A stretch of DNA of 42,738 bases. Origin: an uncultured delta proteobacterium. Lineage in GTDB: Bacteria > Myxococcota_A > UBA9160 > JAFDET01. Below, piece after piece: positions 14,353-22,851 of the stretch; positions within the stretch are counted from its first letter, which is position 1, and every line of letters begins with the position of its first letter. Position numbers and translations under genes: made by a program. The notes under the pieces were generated by a model that searched no databases, was not told where the DNA came from, and saw nothing but the letters and a program-made list of their open reading frames with translations. The DNA is taken from positions 1 to 42,738 of the forward strand of contig CAMYLJ010000050.1 in assembly GCA_947259215.1 (NCBI GenBank). The letters run 5' to 3'.

Positions 14353-16764
14353 ATGCCCAGCTCCGGGGCTCGGCTCGCCGCCGCCGTGGCGCTGCCCGTG
14401 CCCATCGACTCCCTCTTCGACTACGCCGTGCCCCAGGCCCTCGACGCCGCGGCCCGCCCCGGCTGCCGTGTGCGCGTCCCCTTCGGACGCCGCCGCCTCA
14501 CGGGCGTAATCGTCGAGCGGCGCCTCCCGGAAACCCACGCCACGCTGCGCCGTGTGGCCCAGGTGCTCGACGCCGAGCCCGTCCTCTCCGAGACGATGCT
14601 CGGGATCCTACGCGAGGAGGCGCGCGCGGTCCTGTGCCCGATCGGCCAGGCCCTCACGACCGCCCTGCCCTCCGGCGCCACGCCGCGGAGCCCCGCGCGC
14701 TTCGGCCTCACCCGGCGCGGCCGGGCCGCCCACGAGGCCGGCGTGCTGCGCGGGCCCGCGCGGGAGCTGGGCGCGCGGCTCGCGCAGGGCCATGCCACGC
14801 TCGCCAGCCTGCGCCGGCGCCACCCCGGGGCGGCGGCGGTGCTGGCGGACCTCGGGCGCGACCGGCTGGTGGAGACCGTCGAGGTGGCCGCGCGCGGGCC
14901 GCAGCCGATCCGGGTGCGGCTGGCGCAGCTGGCGCCGGGCACCGACGCGGAGACGGTGTGCGCGACGCTGACCCGTGCCCCGCGCCAGGCCGAGCTGGTG
15001 TCGCGCCTCGCCCGCGACGGTCCCTGCGAGACGGCTGCCCTCGCCTCGGGCCCGCTGCGTGCGCTCGTCCGGCGCGGCCTGGTGGAGATCCAGGTGGAGG
15101 AACGCCAGCGCGACGTGCTGGGCGAGCCGCTGGAGACGCCGGAAGCCGTGTCCCTCTCCTCCGAACAGGAAACCGCCCTGGCGCCGATCGTCGACGCCGC
15201 GCGCGCGCGCCGCTTCGAGCACTTCCTGCTGCACGGGGTGACGGGCAGCGGCAAGACCGAGGTGTATCTGCGGGCCGTCGCGGAGGCGCTGGCCCAGGAC
15301 CGCCAGGCGTTGATCCTGGTGCCGGAGATCACCCTAACCCATCAGATCCTGGCCCGACTGCGAGCCCGCTTCGGTGACGATCTGGCGGTACTGCACAGCG
15401 GCCTGAGCCCGGCGGAGCGCTGGGAGCAGTGGCAGCGCCTGCGGTGCGGCCAGGCGCCCATCGCGGTCGGGGCCCGCTCGGCGCTGTTCGCGCCGCTCGA
15501 GCGCCTGGGCTTGATCGTGATCGACGAGGAGCACGACGGGGCCTACAAGAACGAAGAGGGCTTCCGCTACCACGCCCGCAACCTGGCCGTCCGCCGTGCG
15601 CGCGCCGCCGGCTGCCCCCTGGTGCTCGGGTCCGCCACGCCCGCCCTGGAGACCCGCTACGCCGCCGACGGCGGCGCGCTGCGGTACCTGCGCCTGCCGC
15701 GTCGGATCGGGGGGCGACCGCTGCCCGGCGTGCAGATCGTCGACCTGGAACGCGCCCGCGCCGCCACGCCCCGCGGACGCAAGCTGATCCTGACGCCGCC
15801 CTTGCGCCGCGCGCTGCGGGAGACCGTCGCAGCGGGCGGCCAGGCGCTGCTCCTGCACAACCGCCGCGGCTTCTCCACCAAGGTCCTCTGCTTCGAGTGC
15901 GGGCACGCCGAACGCTGCAAGCACTGCGACATCGCGCTGGTCTACCACGCCCCGGAGCAGCGCCTGCGCTGTCACTACTGCGACTACCAGACCGCTCCGC
16001 CGGAGGCCTGCTCGGGCTGCGGCGCGCCGGAAACCGCTCTGCTCGGGATCGGGACCCAGCGGGTGGAGGAGGAGGTCCGCGCCAGCCTGCCCGAGGCGCG
16101 CGTGGCGCGGCTCGACCGCGACGCCGCCACGAAGCGGGGAGCGACCAAGCGGATCCTGCGCGCCCTGCGCGACCGGGAGGTCGACGTCGTGGTGGGCACC
16201 CAGATGCTGGCCAAGGGGCACGACTTCCCCGGCGTGCGGCTCGTCGGCGTGGTGCTGGCCGACCTGGGCCTCCACATGCCGGACTTCCGCGCCGCCGAGC
16301 GCACCTTCCAGCTGCTGACCCAGGTGGCCGGGCGCGCCGGGCGCGGACGCGCCCCGGGGCGCGTCGTGATCCAGACCTTCTCGCCGCAACACTACGCCGT
16401 GGCTGCGGCGCGCCGGCACGACTACGAGGCCTTCTACGCCGAGGAGCTGACCCAGCGGCGTGCGCTCGGGTACCCGCCGTTCGGACACCTGGTGCACGCG
16501 CTGGTCTCGAGCCCCGACGAGGACGAGGCGCGCGCGGGGGCGGAGCGGCTGGCGGACGTGGCCCGCGGACCCGGACGCGAGGTGCTCGGCCCCGCGGCGG
16601 CGCCGCTGGCGCGCCTGCGCGACCGCTTCCGGATCCAGGTGCTGGTCCGCGGCGCCGACGCGCTCGACCTGCTGGAAGCCGGCCGCCGGATGCTCGACGC
16701 GGCCTCGCGGCTGCCCGCCACGACCCGCAGCAAGGTGGATCCGAATCCGCTGAACATGCTATAG
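14353..16764 (+). CDS. priA: Primosomal protein N' (replication restart helicase)
   Basis: An 803-residue PriA, the superfamily 2 helicase that reloads the replisome at collapsed forks. The N-terminal 3'-DNA-binding domain starts AVALPVPIDSLFDYAVP. Walker A is GVTGSGKTEVYLR (about residue 295) and Walker B/DEAH is IDEEHDGAYK (about 390). A paired zinc motif with eight Cys lies at about 512-560 (CFECGHAERCKHC, CHYCDYQ, CSGCG). The C-terminal helicase motifs include VGTQMLAKGHDFPGV and TQVAGRAGRG. It is longer than the E. coli protein (732 residues), mainly in the N-terminal half. def follows after 12 bases. Confidence 0.96.
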   Translation: MPSSGARLAAAVALPVPIDSLFDYAVPQALDAAARPGCRVRVPFGRRRLTGVIVERRLPETHATLRRVAQVLDAEPVLSETMLGILREEARAVLCPIGQALTTALPSGATPRSPARFGLTRRGRAAHEAGVLRGPARELGARLAQGHATLASLRRRHPGAAAVLADLGRDRLVETVEVAARGPQPIRVRLAQLAPGTDAETVCATLTRAPRQAELVSRLARDGPCETAALASGPLRALVRRGLVEIQVEERQRDVLGEPLETPEAVSLSSEQETALAPIVDAARARRFEHFLLHGVTGSGKTEVYLRAVAEALAQDRQALILVPEITLTHQILARLRARFGDDLAVLHSGLSPAERWEQWQRLRCGQAPIAVGARSALFAPLERLGLIVIDEEHDGAYKNEEGFRYHARNLAVRRARAAGCPLVLGSATPALETRYAADGGALRYLRLPRRIGGRPLPGVQIVDLERARAATPRGRKLILTPPLRRALRETVAAGGQALLLHNRRGFSTKVLCFECGHAERCKHCDIALVYHAPEQRLRCHYCDYQTAPPEACSGCGAPETALLGIGTQRVEEEVRASLPEARVARLDRDAATKRGATKRILRALRDREVDVVVGTQMLAKGHDFPGVRLVGVVLADLGLHMPDFRAAERTFQLLTQVAGRAGRGRAPGRVVIQTFSPQHYAVAAARRHDYEAFYAEELTQRRALGYPPFGHLVHALVSSPDEDEARAGAERLADVARGPGREVLGPAAAPLARLRDRFRIQVLVRGADALDLLEAGRRMLDAASRLPATTRSKVDPNPLNML

Positions 16765-16765
16765 A
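16760..16765 (+). promoter_or_regulatory. -10 box TATAGA before def
   Basis: TATAGA spans the priA stop codon (TAG 16762-16764) and lies 11 bases before ATG 16777 of def. It is a plausible internal promoter giving a very short leader. Confidence 0.35.
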
Positions 16766-16776
16766 TCCGGCGACTT

Positions 16777-17340
16777 ATGGCCCTGCGACCGGTTCTGCAA
16801 TTTCCCGACAAGCGCCTGCGGCAGACCTCCGAGACGATCGCCGAGGTGACCGACGAGGTGCGCGCGCTGGCCGCCGACATGCTGGAGGTGATGTACGACG
16901 AGCCCGGCATCGGCCTGGCCGCCCCGCAGCTCGGGGAGGCGATCCGCCTGATCGTGGTAGACACGGACTGGGCCGAGGAGGACGGCGAGCGCTGCCCGCT
17001 GGTGGTCGTAAACCCCGAGCTGTCGGATCCCGAGGACACGATCACCTGGACCGAGGGCTGCCTCTCGGTGCCCGACTTCACCGCCGACGTGGAGCGGGCC
17101 GAGAAGATCACCCTGCGCGGCCGCGATCTCGACGGCAATCCCATCGAGGAGCGGGCCGAGGGGCTGCGAGCGGTGTGCTTCCAGCACGAGATCGACCACC
17201 TGGACGGCGTGCTCTTCATCGACCACATCAGCCGACTGAAGCGCAACCTCTACGTGCAGAAGCGCAAGAAGGCCCTGCGCCGGGAGACCGAGGAGTCCGG
17301 GGGGGGCGGCGACGCCTCCACCCCGGGCGTCAACCTCTGA
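16777..17340 (+). CDS. def: Peptide deformylase
   Basis: This 187-residue metalloenzyme removes the formyl group from nascent N-terminal formyl-Met. All three family motifs are intact: GIGLAAPQ (44-51), EGCLSVP (93-99, Cys95 metal ligand) and QHEIDHLDG (136-144, His137/His141 ligands and catalytic Glu138). The C-terminal tail after residue 165 is charged and Gly-rich. fmt overlaps its stop, the common def-fmt pairing that couples formylation and deformylation. Confidence 0.96.
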   Translation: MALRPVLQFPDKRLRQTSETIAEVTDEVRALAADMLEVMYDEPGIGLAAPQLGEAIRLIVVDTDWAEEDGERCPLVVVNPELSDPEDTITWTEGCLSVPDFTADVERAEKITLRGRDLDGNPIEERAEGLRAVCFQHEIDHLDGVLFIDHISRLKRNLYVQKRKKALRRETEESGGGGDASTPGVNL

Positions 17341-18299
17341 GCCCCTCTCCGCTGCGCCTCGTCTTCTTCGGAACTCCCGACTTCGCCGTCCCCACCCTGG
17401 CCCGTCTGCTCGAGGGTCCGCACGCGGTCGCGAGCGTCGTCTCGCAGCCCGATCGCGGCCGCGGCCGCGGGCGCAAGGCCTCTGCGTCTCCGGTGGCGGA
17501 GCTGGCCCTGGCCCGCGGGGTGCCGCTGCTGCGGCCCGAACGCGTCGGCGACGCCAGCGTGGCCGACGCCATCGCGGCCTGCGAGCCGGACCTGGGCGTG
17601 GTGGTGGCCTTCGGCCAGTTCCTGCCCAAGCGCATCCGTCGGCTGCCGCGCCTCGGCTACCTGCTGAATGCCCACGCCAGCCTGCTGCCGGCGCTCCGGG
17701 GCGCGGCGCCCATCGCGCGCGCGATCCTCGAGGGACACGCGGAGACCGGGATCTCGATCATGCGCGTCGAGCGCGAGATGGACGCCGGTCCCGTGGCGCT
17801 GGTGCGCCGCACGCCCATCGGCGCCGACGAGACGTGCGGCGCGCTCAGCGAGCGCCTGGCCGCGCTGGCCGCCGACGCCGTGGCCGAAGCGGTGGAGCGG
17901 GCGGCGTCGGGCGAGCTCCGCTGGAGCGAGCAGGACGCCTCGCAGGCCAGCTTCGCACCCAAGCTCGAGCGGGCCGACACGGCGCTGGACTTCGACGAGC
18001 CGGCCGCACTCCTGGCGCGCCGGGTGCGCGCCCTGGCTCCCAGGCCCGGCGCGGCCTGCAGCCTCGACGGCGAGCTCCTGCGCGTGCTCGCCGCCCGGGC
18101 GGTGGCGGGGGCGACCGACGCGCCGCCGGGCACCGCCCGACGGGCCGGAAGTCGCCTGCGGATCGCCACCGGCGACGGCTGGCTCGAGCCGAGCGTCCTG
18201 CAGCGCGCCGGCCGGCGGCCGCTTCCCGTCGAGGAATTCCTGCGCGGATGCCCGATTCCCGACGGGGCGCGCCTTTCTCCGCCCGCGCGCGACCCCTAG
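17337..18299 (+). CDS. fmt: Methionyl-tRNA formyltransferase, probable CTG start
   Basis: A 320-residue enzyme that formylates initiator Met-tRNA. It shows RLVFFGTPDFAVP at the N-terminus and the catalytic trio Asn111, His113 and Asp149 (LLNAHASLLPALRGAAPI and EMDAGP). A C-terminal OB-fold domain ends in VEEFLRGCPIPDG. No ATG, GTG or TTG exists in frame between an upstream stretch with no family similarity and the conserved LVFFG strand. The only reasonable start is CTG 17337, whose last two bases open the def stop (CTGA overlap), giving the usual N-terminus and length. CTG 17352 is an alternative. Translational coupling to def is likely. Confidence 0.93.
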   Translation: MSPSPLRLVFFGTPDFAVPTLARLLEGPHAVASVVSQPDRGRGRGRKASASPVAELALARGVPLLRPERVGDASVADAIAACEPDLGVVVAFGQFLPKRIRRLPRLGYLLNAHASLLPALRGAAPIARAILEGHAETGISIMRVEREMDAGPVALVRRTPIGADETCGALSERLAALAADAVAEAVERAASGELRWSEQDASQASFAPKLERADTALDFDEPAALLARRVRALAPRPGAACSLDGELLRVLAARAVAGATDAPPGTARRAGSRLRIATGDGWLEPSVLQRAGRRPLPVEEFLRGCPIPDGARLSPPARDP

Positions 18300-18302
18300 A
18301 CT
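18297..18302 (+). promoter_or_regulatory. -10 box TAGACT of rsmB
   Basis: TAGACT includes the fmt stop codon TAG and is followed by 7 bases (CGACCCG) and ATG 18310. A leaderless rsmB transcript is predicted in addition to read-through from fmt. Confidence 0.5.
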
Positions 18303-18309
18303 CGACCCG

Positions 18310-19737
18310 ATGACCGATGCCCGCGACCCGCGCCCCCGACGGGGCCGACCGCACCCGAGCGGCGGATCCGGCCGTCGCCGCGCAGCACCGACGCGCGCGC
18401 GGCTGGTGGCGCTGCGCATCCTCGAGCGGGTGGAGCGGACGCGGGCCTACGCGGACCGCGTGCTGCGCGCCGCCCTGGGCCGGAGCTCGCTGGCGCCGGT
18501 CGACCGCGCGCTGGTGACGGCCCTGGTGCAGGGAACCCTGCGCTGGCGGGGTCGCCTGGACTTCGTGCTCTCCCACGTGCTCGACCGCGAGCTCGCAAAG
18601 CTCGAGCCGGCGGTGCGCAGCGCGCTGCGCCTCGGCGCCTACCAGATCCTGTTCGCCGAGCGGATTCCCGACCGGGCCGCCGTCGACGAGATGGTGCGCT
18701 GCGTGCGGGCGGGCGGACTCGAGCGCGCGGTGGGGCTCACGAACGCCGTGCTGCGGCGACTGGCCGCCGAAGGGCGCGCGGTCCCGCTCCCCTCGCTCGA
18801 GGAGGACCCGCTCGGCCACCTGACCCACGCGCTCTCCCTGCCCGCGTGGCTGGCCGAGCGCTGGATCGAACGCTGGGGGCCCGCGGAGGCCGCCGCCCTG
18901 GCCGCCGCCAGCAACGCGCTGCCGCCGCGCTGCGTGCGCGCGAACCCCCAGCGCACGACGCCCGCCGCGCTGCTCGCCGAGCTGCGCGCCCGCCTGCCCG
19001 ACGCCCAGCCCGGGCAGCTGGCGCCGGGCGCCCTGCTGCTCGGCTCCCGTGGCGATCCGAGGCTCGACCCGGCCTTCGCCGAAGGCCGCTTCACGCTCCA
19101 GGACGAGGCCTCCCAGCTGGTGGTGGACCTGCTCGATCCGCAGCCCGGCGAGCGCGTGCTCGACGCCTGCGCCGCGCCCGGCACCAAGGCGACGGCCGCC
19201 GCCGAGCGCGTGGGCGCTTCCGGCGCCGTGCTCGCCCTCGACCGGCACGCGCGACGACTGGCGCTGGCCGCGCGCGACGCGCGCCGGCTGGGTCTCGGGA
19301 ACCTCGCGATCCGCGAGTGCGACGTGACGTCGAGCCTGCCCGAGGAGGTGGAGGGCAGCCGCTGGGACCGGGTGCTGGTGGACGCGCCGTGCTCCGGCCT
19401 CGGCACCCTGCGACGGCACCCCGACCTGCGCTGGCGACTCGACCCCCGGGACCCCGAGACCCTGGGCGCCAGCCAGCTCGCGATCCTGCGCGGGGCGGCG
19501 CGCGCCTTGAGGCCCGGCGGCGTGCTCGTCTACAGTGTCTGCACCTTCGAGCCGGAGGAGACCGACGCCGTGGTGGAGGCCTTTCTCGCCGCCGCACCGG
19601 ACTTCCGGCGGGCCCCGCGCGCATCGCTCCCGGCGCAGCTGGCGCCGGCACTCGATATGGAGGGCAGCCTGCGCACCCTGCCCCACCGCCACGACACCGA
19701 CGGCTTCTTTGCGGTGCGCCTGGAGCGGACGTCATGA
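18310..19737 (+). CDS. rsmB: 16S rRNA m5C967 methyltransferase RsmB
   Basis: A 475-residue RNA methyltransferase with an N-terminal NusB-like RNA-binding domain (about residues 28-160, RLVALRILERVERTRAYADRV) and a C-terminal SAM-dependent RsmB/Nop2 domain. SAM motif I is VLDACAAPGTKATAAAE. Catalytic Cys are in DAPCSGLGTLRRHPDLRW (motif IV) and YSVCTFEPEE (motif VI). The first 27 residues are a basic Arg/Gly-rich extension. It follows fmt and overlaps rpe by 4 bases (ATGA), the familiar fmt-rsmB-rpe order. Confidence 0.95.
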   Translation: MTDARDPRPRRGRPHPSGGSGRRRAAPTRARLVALRILERVERTRAYADRVLRAALGRSSLAPVDRALVTALVQGTLRWRGRLDFVLSHVLDRELAKLEPAVRSALRLGAYQILFAERIPDRAAVDEMVRCVRAGGLERAVGLTNAVLRRLAAEGRAVPLPSLEEDPLGHLTHALSLPAWLAERWIERWGPAEAAALAAASNALPPRCVRANPQRTTPAALLAELRARLPDAQPGQLAPGALLLGSRGDPRLDPAFAEGRFTLQDEASQLVVDLLDPQPGERVLDACAAPGTKATAAAERVGASGAVLALDRHARRLALAARDARRLGLGNLAIRECDVTSSLPEEVEGSRWDRVLVDAPCSGLGTLRRHPDLRWRLDPRDPETLGASQLAILRGAARALRPGGVLVYSVCTFEPEETDAVVEAFLAAAPDFRRAPRASLPAQLAPALDMEGSLRTLPHRHDTDGFFAVRLERTS

Positions 19738-20408
19738 GTCGGGGACCCGTACGCATCGCTCCCTCGATCCTGGCCTGCGACTTCTCCCGCCTGGGCGAAG
19801 AGCTCGAGGCCGTCGGCAAGGCCGGCGCGGACTGGATCCACATCGACGTGATGGACGGTCACTTCGTTCCCAATCTCACCATCGGACCGCCGGTGGTCGA
19901 GGCCGTGCGCCGCTCCAGCGACCTGCCCCTCGACGTCCACCTGATGATCGAGGCGCCGGAGCGCTACGTGGAGGCCTACGTCGGCGCCGGCGCCGATCGT
20001 CTCGGCGTGCACGCCGAGACCTGCCCGCACCTGCAGCGCAGCGTCGCCCAGATCCGCGAGGCCGGCGCAAAGGCCTGCGTGGTGCTGAACCCGTCGACCC
20101 CGCCCGAGGCCGTCGAATGGGTCCTCGGCGACGTGGACCAGGTGCTGGTGATGACGGTGAACCCCGGCTTTGGCGGGCAGCGCTTCATCGCGAGCTGCCT
20201 GCCCAAGATCGCCACCCTGCGCCGTTGGATCGACGAGCGGGGCCTCGAGGTGGCGCTCGAGGTGGACGGCGGCGTCGCGGCCGGCACCATCGGCGACGCC
20301 TCCCGCGCCGGCGCCGACGTGTTCGTGGCCGGAACCGCGGTCTTCGGCGCGGACGACTACGCCGCAGCCATCGCCGGGCTCCGCGACGAGGCCGAGCGCG
20401 CCAGGTAG
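19734..20408 (+). CDS. rpe: Ribulose-phosphate 3-epimerase
   Basis: A 224-residue TIM-barrel enzyme that interconverts ribulose 5-phosphate and xylulose 5-phosphate. Hallmarks: [32 protein letters not shown] (metal-binding His and catalytic Asp), [14 protein letters not shown], and [20 protein letters not shown] with the second catalytic Asp. The start ATG overlaps the rsmB stop (ATGA), so it is translationally coupled. It is the last gene of the priA-rpe run. Confidence 0.97.
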   Translation: MSRGPVRIAPSILACDFSRLGEELEAVGKAGADWIHIDVMDGHFVPNLTIGPPVVEAVRRSSDLPLDVHLMIEAPERYVEAYVGAGADRLGVHAETCPHLQRSVAQIREAGAKACVVLNPSTPPEAVEWVLGDVDQVLVMTVNPGFGGQRFIASCLPKIATLRRWIDERGLEVALEVDGGVAAGTIGDASRAGADVFVAGTAVFGADDYAAAIAGLRDEAERAR

Positions 20409-20546
20409 AATGGCCCCCGGCGGAAGCGGGGGGTGGCGGGCGCGGTGCGGAACTTCCGCGCGAGGGCGCGCGCGAGAACGTGCTCTCCAGGACCCGCGCC
20501 ATCTACACGCCGCCCGGGCGGGCGGCCATGCCACCCGGGCCCCGGC

Positions 20547-20575
20547 TTGTGGGGTTCCGGGCCAAGCGTCATACT
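20547..20575 (+). promoter_or_regulatory. Promoter of tRNA-Pro
   Basis: TTGTGG (20547-20552) and CATACT (20570-20575) with exactly 17 bases between, placing the start of transcription a few bases before the tRNA 5' end. Confidence 0.6.
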
Positions 20576-20585
20576 CGCGGCCGGT

Positions 20586-20662
<77 letters not shown>

Positions 20663-20753
20663 GCCTCCCGCCCACCCGGGCTCGCTCCTCCGCGCCTTCC
20701 TCGACCTCGGGCACCCTCTGGCGGTACGATCGACGGGTCCCGGGAGGACCCCC

Positions 20754-21257
20754 ATGCGAACGCACTTCCCGCTGCTGATTCTGGCGCTCGGAGCGCTGGC
20801 CTGCTCCGGAGCCGGCGCCCCGCCCCGCGACGACGTCGCCGTGGTGGTGGGCATGGTGACCATCGATCCCATGTCGAAGACCCCGGTGGTGATCCTGGAG
20901 GAGCAACGGGGCGGCCGGCGGCTGCCCATCTGGATTGGCGTCAACGAGGCGCGCGCCATCGCGCAGCGACTCGAAGACGTGACGCCACCGAGACCCAACA
21001 CCCACGACCTGGCGCAGCGTCTGGTCGAGGGATTGGACGGCGCCGTGGAGCGCGTGACCGTCACCGAGCTGCGCGAGAGCACGTACTACGCAGTCATCGC
21101 GCTGCGCGCGGGCGAAGCACGCATCGAGATCGACTCGCGACCCAGTGACGCGATTGCACTCGCCCTGCGCACGGCTGCGCCGGTGTTCGTGCGCGAGGCG
21201 CTCTTCGAGGGGGGCGGCGGCGACGCCGACGACGACCGCGCTGAACACAGCATTTGA
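20754..21257 (+). CDS. Bifunctional nuclease (BFN/DUF151) domain lipoprotein
   Basis: A 167-residue protein. ATG 20754 follows GGGAGGA and opens into a lipoprotein signal ([13 protein letters not shown], Cys about residue 17). The rest matches the BFN domain (PF02577): [71 protein letters not shown]. The domain has reported DNase/RNase activity in plants and Thermotoga. A lipid-anchored, envelope-located version is noteworthy, because the substrate would then not be cytoplasmic nucleic acid. A TACGAT box at 20725-20730 may be its promoter. Confidence 0.87.
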   Translation: MRTHFPLLILALGALACSGAGAPPRDDVAVVVGMVTIDPMSKTPVVILEEQRGGRRLPIWIGVNEARAIAQRLEDVTPPRPNTHDLAQRLVEGLDGAVERVTVTELRESTYYAVIALRAGEARIEIDSRPSDAIALALRTAAPVFVREALFEGGGGDADDDRAEHSI

Positions 21258-21372
21258 GCTGCAGTTTCCGTCGGGTTTACCCCGCTGCCCGCGCGTTAGT
21301 TGCCGACCGGATGCCTGCGACGATTCCCGTCGGGGACTACGCCGTTTTTTTCAATCGTGTCGGCCCGATTCG

Positions 21373-21401
21373 TTGACAGCCCACCCGGGGGGTGGCACGA
21401 T
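21373..21401 (+). promoter_or_regulatory. Consensus -35 box with weak -10
   Basis: A perfect TTGACA (21373-21378) is followed after 17 bases by CACGAT (21396-21401). A transcript from here would start near 21408. That is after the ATG at 21400, which favours ATG 21472 as the true start of the next gene. The 140 bases before it are AT-richer than their surroundings and contain a T7 run (21345-21351) without an abutting stem. Confidence 0.4.
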
Positions 21402-21471
21402 GGCCGCCGACCCCGCGTTTCGCGTGGAATCTCCCGCGCTTGCCGCGCACGTCGATGGAGCAGCCCCCAAC

Positions 21472-21726
21472 ATGACTCACACCGAACTGGCGTGGGAGTT
21501 CGCAGAACTCTTCGGTGACCTGGACGTGTCGGACATCAACCAGGTGGTCGCGAACAACGTCCCCATGGAGACCCTGGAGTTCTTCACCTCCTACGGCGAG
21601 ACCTTCGCCGACGCCGAAGGCATCGGGGGCGACTCGCGCAAGCGGGTGCCGAACCTGTTGTTGCTCGGCTACCTGTTGCGCGTTCTCGAAGAGCGCCTGA
21701 TCGACGGGTCCGAAGACGAGGCCTGA
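21472..21726 (+). CDS. Small conserved-looking protein of unknown function
   Basis: An 84-residue acidic, helix-rich protein (THTELAWEFAELFGDLDV, ETLEFFTSYGETFADAEG, NLLLLGYLLRVLEERLID) with no signal or membrane segment. I do not recognise the family. ATG 21472 is preferred: a GGAG site lies 11 bases upstream, codon use becomes typical from this point, and a TTGACA promoter would place the transcript start after the alternative ATG 21400 (which would give 108 residues). ridA follows within 14 bases and may be co-transcribed. Confidence 0.6.
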   Translation: MTHTELAWEFAELFGDLDVSDINQVVANNVPMETLEFFTSYGETFADAEGIGGDSRKRVPNLLLLGYLLRVLEERLIDGSEDEA

Positions 21727-21739
21727 GCGCCCCCGCGCA

Positions 21740-22111
21740 ATCGAGAGCGACCGCGCGCCGGCACCGGTCGGGCCCTACTCCCAGGCGCTCGTGCTCGGCG
21801 ACTGGATCTTCGCGTCGGGCCAGATTCCGCTCGACCCCGCGTCGGGCGCGCTGGTCGAGGGCGGAATCGAGGAGCAGAGCGAGCGCGTGCTGCGCAACCT
21901 GGGCGCGGTGCTCGAGGCCGCCGGCAGCTCGCTGGCAGACGTGGTCAAGACGACCGTCTACCTGATCGACCTGGCCGAGTTCCCGCGCATGAACGCGGTC
22001 TACGCCAGCCATTTCGACCGCGACCCGCCGCCCGCCCGGGCCTGCGTCCAGGTGGCCGCGCTGCCCCTGGGCGCCCGGGTCGAGATCGACTGCATCGCGC
22101 ACAAGAGCTGA
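21740..22111 (+). CDS. ridA: RidA/YjgF-family protein, start codon unclear
   Basis: RidA-type proteins hydrolyse reactive 2-aminoacrylate and related enamines. The frame encodes IESDRAPAPVGPYSQA, then IFASGQIPLDP, VVKTTVYLIDL and ACVQVAALPLGARVEIDC, covering the whole family from its conserved N-terminus. No ATG, GTG or TTG lies in frame between the upstream stop at 21698 and this N-terminus. The choices are the rare codon ATC at 21740 or a GTG at 21791, which would delete the conserved GPYSQA. A third possibility is a missing base in the C5 run at 21731: one more C would join this frame to a CTG overlapping the previous stop. Coordinates here use ATC. Confidence 0.8.
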   Translation: MESDRAPAPVGPYSQALVLGDWIFASGQIPLDPASGALVEGGIEEQSERVLRNLGAVLEAAGSSLADVVKTTVYLIDLAEFPRMNAVYASHFDRDPPPARACVQVAALPLGARVEIDCIAHKS

Positions 22112-22124
22112 GCGCGCGCACCCG

Positions 22125-22751
22125 TCACACGGAACGCGGGGGCTCGGGCGTCCCGTAGTCGCGCACGAGCAGCCGGAGGTTCACGCCGTTGACGAGGGCG
22201 TGGCACACGACGGGCGCGATCAGGTTGCCGGTCCAGGCGAACAGGCCTCCCAACAGGAAGCCGGCGGCGAGGCTGAAGCCGGTCCAGGGCAGGAACTCGC
22301 GGCGCGGCACCAGATGGGCCAGCCCGAAGATCAGGCTGGCCAGCACCAGACCCACCCGGGGCTGGAGAGCGCCCCGAAAGAACGCCTCCTCCCCGATCCC
22401 GCTCGCCAGGGCCAGGAAGGCGATCTCTCCGGCGCGGGGGCGGCCCAGCAGCTCGGCCAGCGCTCGCGCCAGACGTTCGCCCCAGGCGGTCGCGCGGGTC
22501 ACGACCCCGGAGAGGACGATCACGGCGGCGGCGGCCACGGCCCCCAGCGCGGCGTCGCGCAGCGGCTCGGCACCGGCGCGCGCCGCCTCGGCGTCAGCGT
22601 AGAAGAGCGGCTCCCCCAGCCAGCCCGTGCGCCAGGCCACGGCCAGGACCAGCAGGCCCCCGTAGAAGATCGCCGCGGTGCGCACGAGGCGCCGGGCCGC
22701 GAGTCTCGGCTCGGAGGATCCCTCGGGGGCAAGCGGGGTGTGCGGGTGCAT
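22125..22751 (-). CDS. CPBP-family intramembrane metalloprotease
   Basis: A 208-residue, strongly hydrophobic protein with the three CPBP (Abi/CAAX-protease-like, PF02517) motifs in order: GIGEEAFFRGAL (EExxxR), FGLAHLVP and VVCHALVN. The Glu and His residues would bind the catalytic zinc within the membrane. Family roles range from prenyl-protein processing to bacteriocin self-protection; none can be chosen here. ATG 22751 is taken as start, although its AGGAGG lies 15 bases away. It is divergent from greA and converges on ridA. Confidence 0.85.
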   Translation of the reverse strand: MHPHTPLAPEGSSEPRLAARRLVRTAAIFYGGLLVLAVAWRTGWLGEPLFYADAEAARAGAEPLRDAALGAVAAAAVIVLSGVVTRATAWGERLARALAELLGRPRAGEIAFLALASGIGEEAFFRGALQPRVGLVLASLIFGLAHLVPRREFLPWTGFSLAAGFLLGGLFAWTGNLIAPVVCHALVNGVNLRLLVRDYGTPEPPRSV

Positions 22752-22851
22752 GGGCGGCGAGCTAGCCTCCTGCCACCGGCCGGCGCCCTCCCATAGGGCG
22801 TCGGTCGCGTTTTGGCGGCTTCGCCCGATTCTACCGAGGACTTCCGGTCCC

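Noticed and set aside
20409-20585. Small coding gene between rpe and tRNA-Pro
   Set aside because: The open frame there is Arg/Pro/Gly-rich, runs through the tRNA gene, and shows no ribosome site or family.
21318-21351. Rho-independent terminator before the T7 run
   Set aside because: CGACG-ATTCC-CGTCG can pair, but the stem is separated from the T run by 12 bases, too far for a standard terminator.
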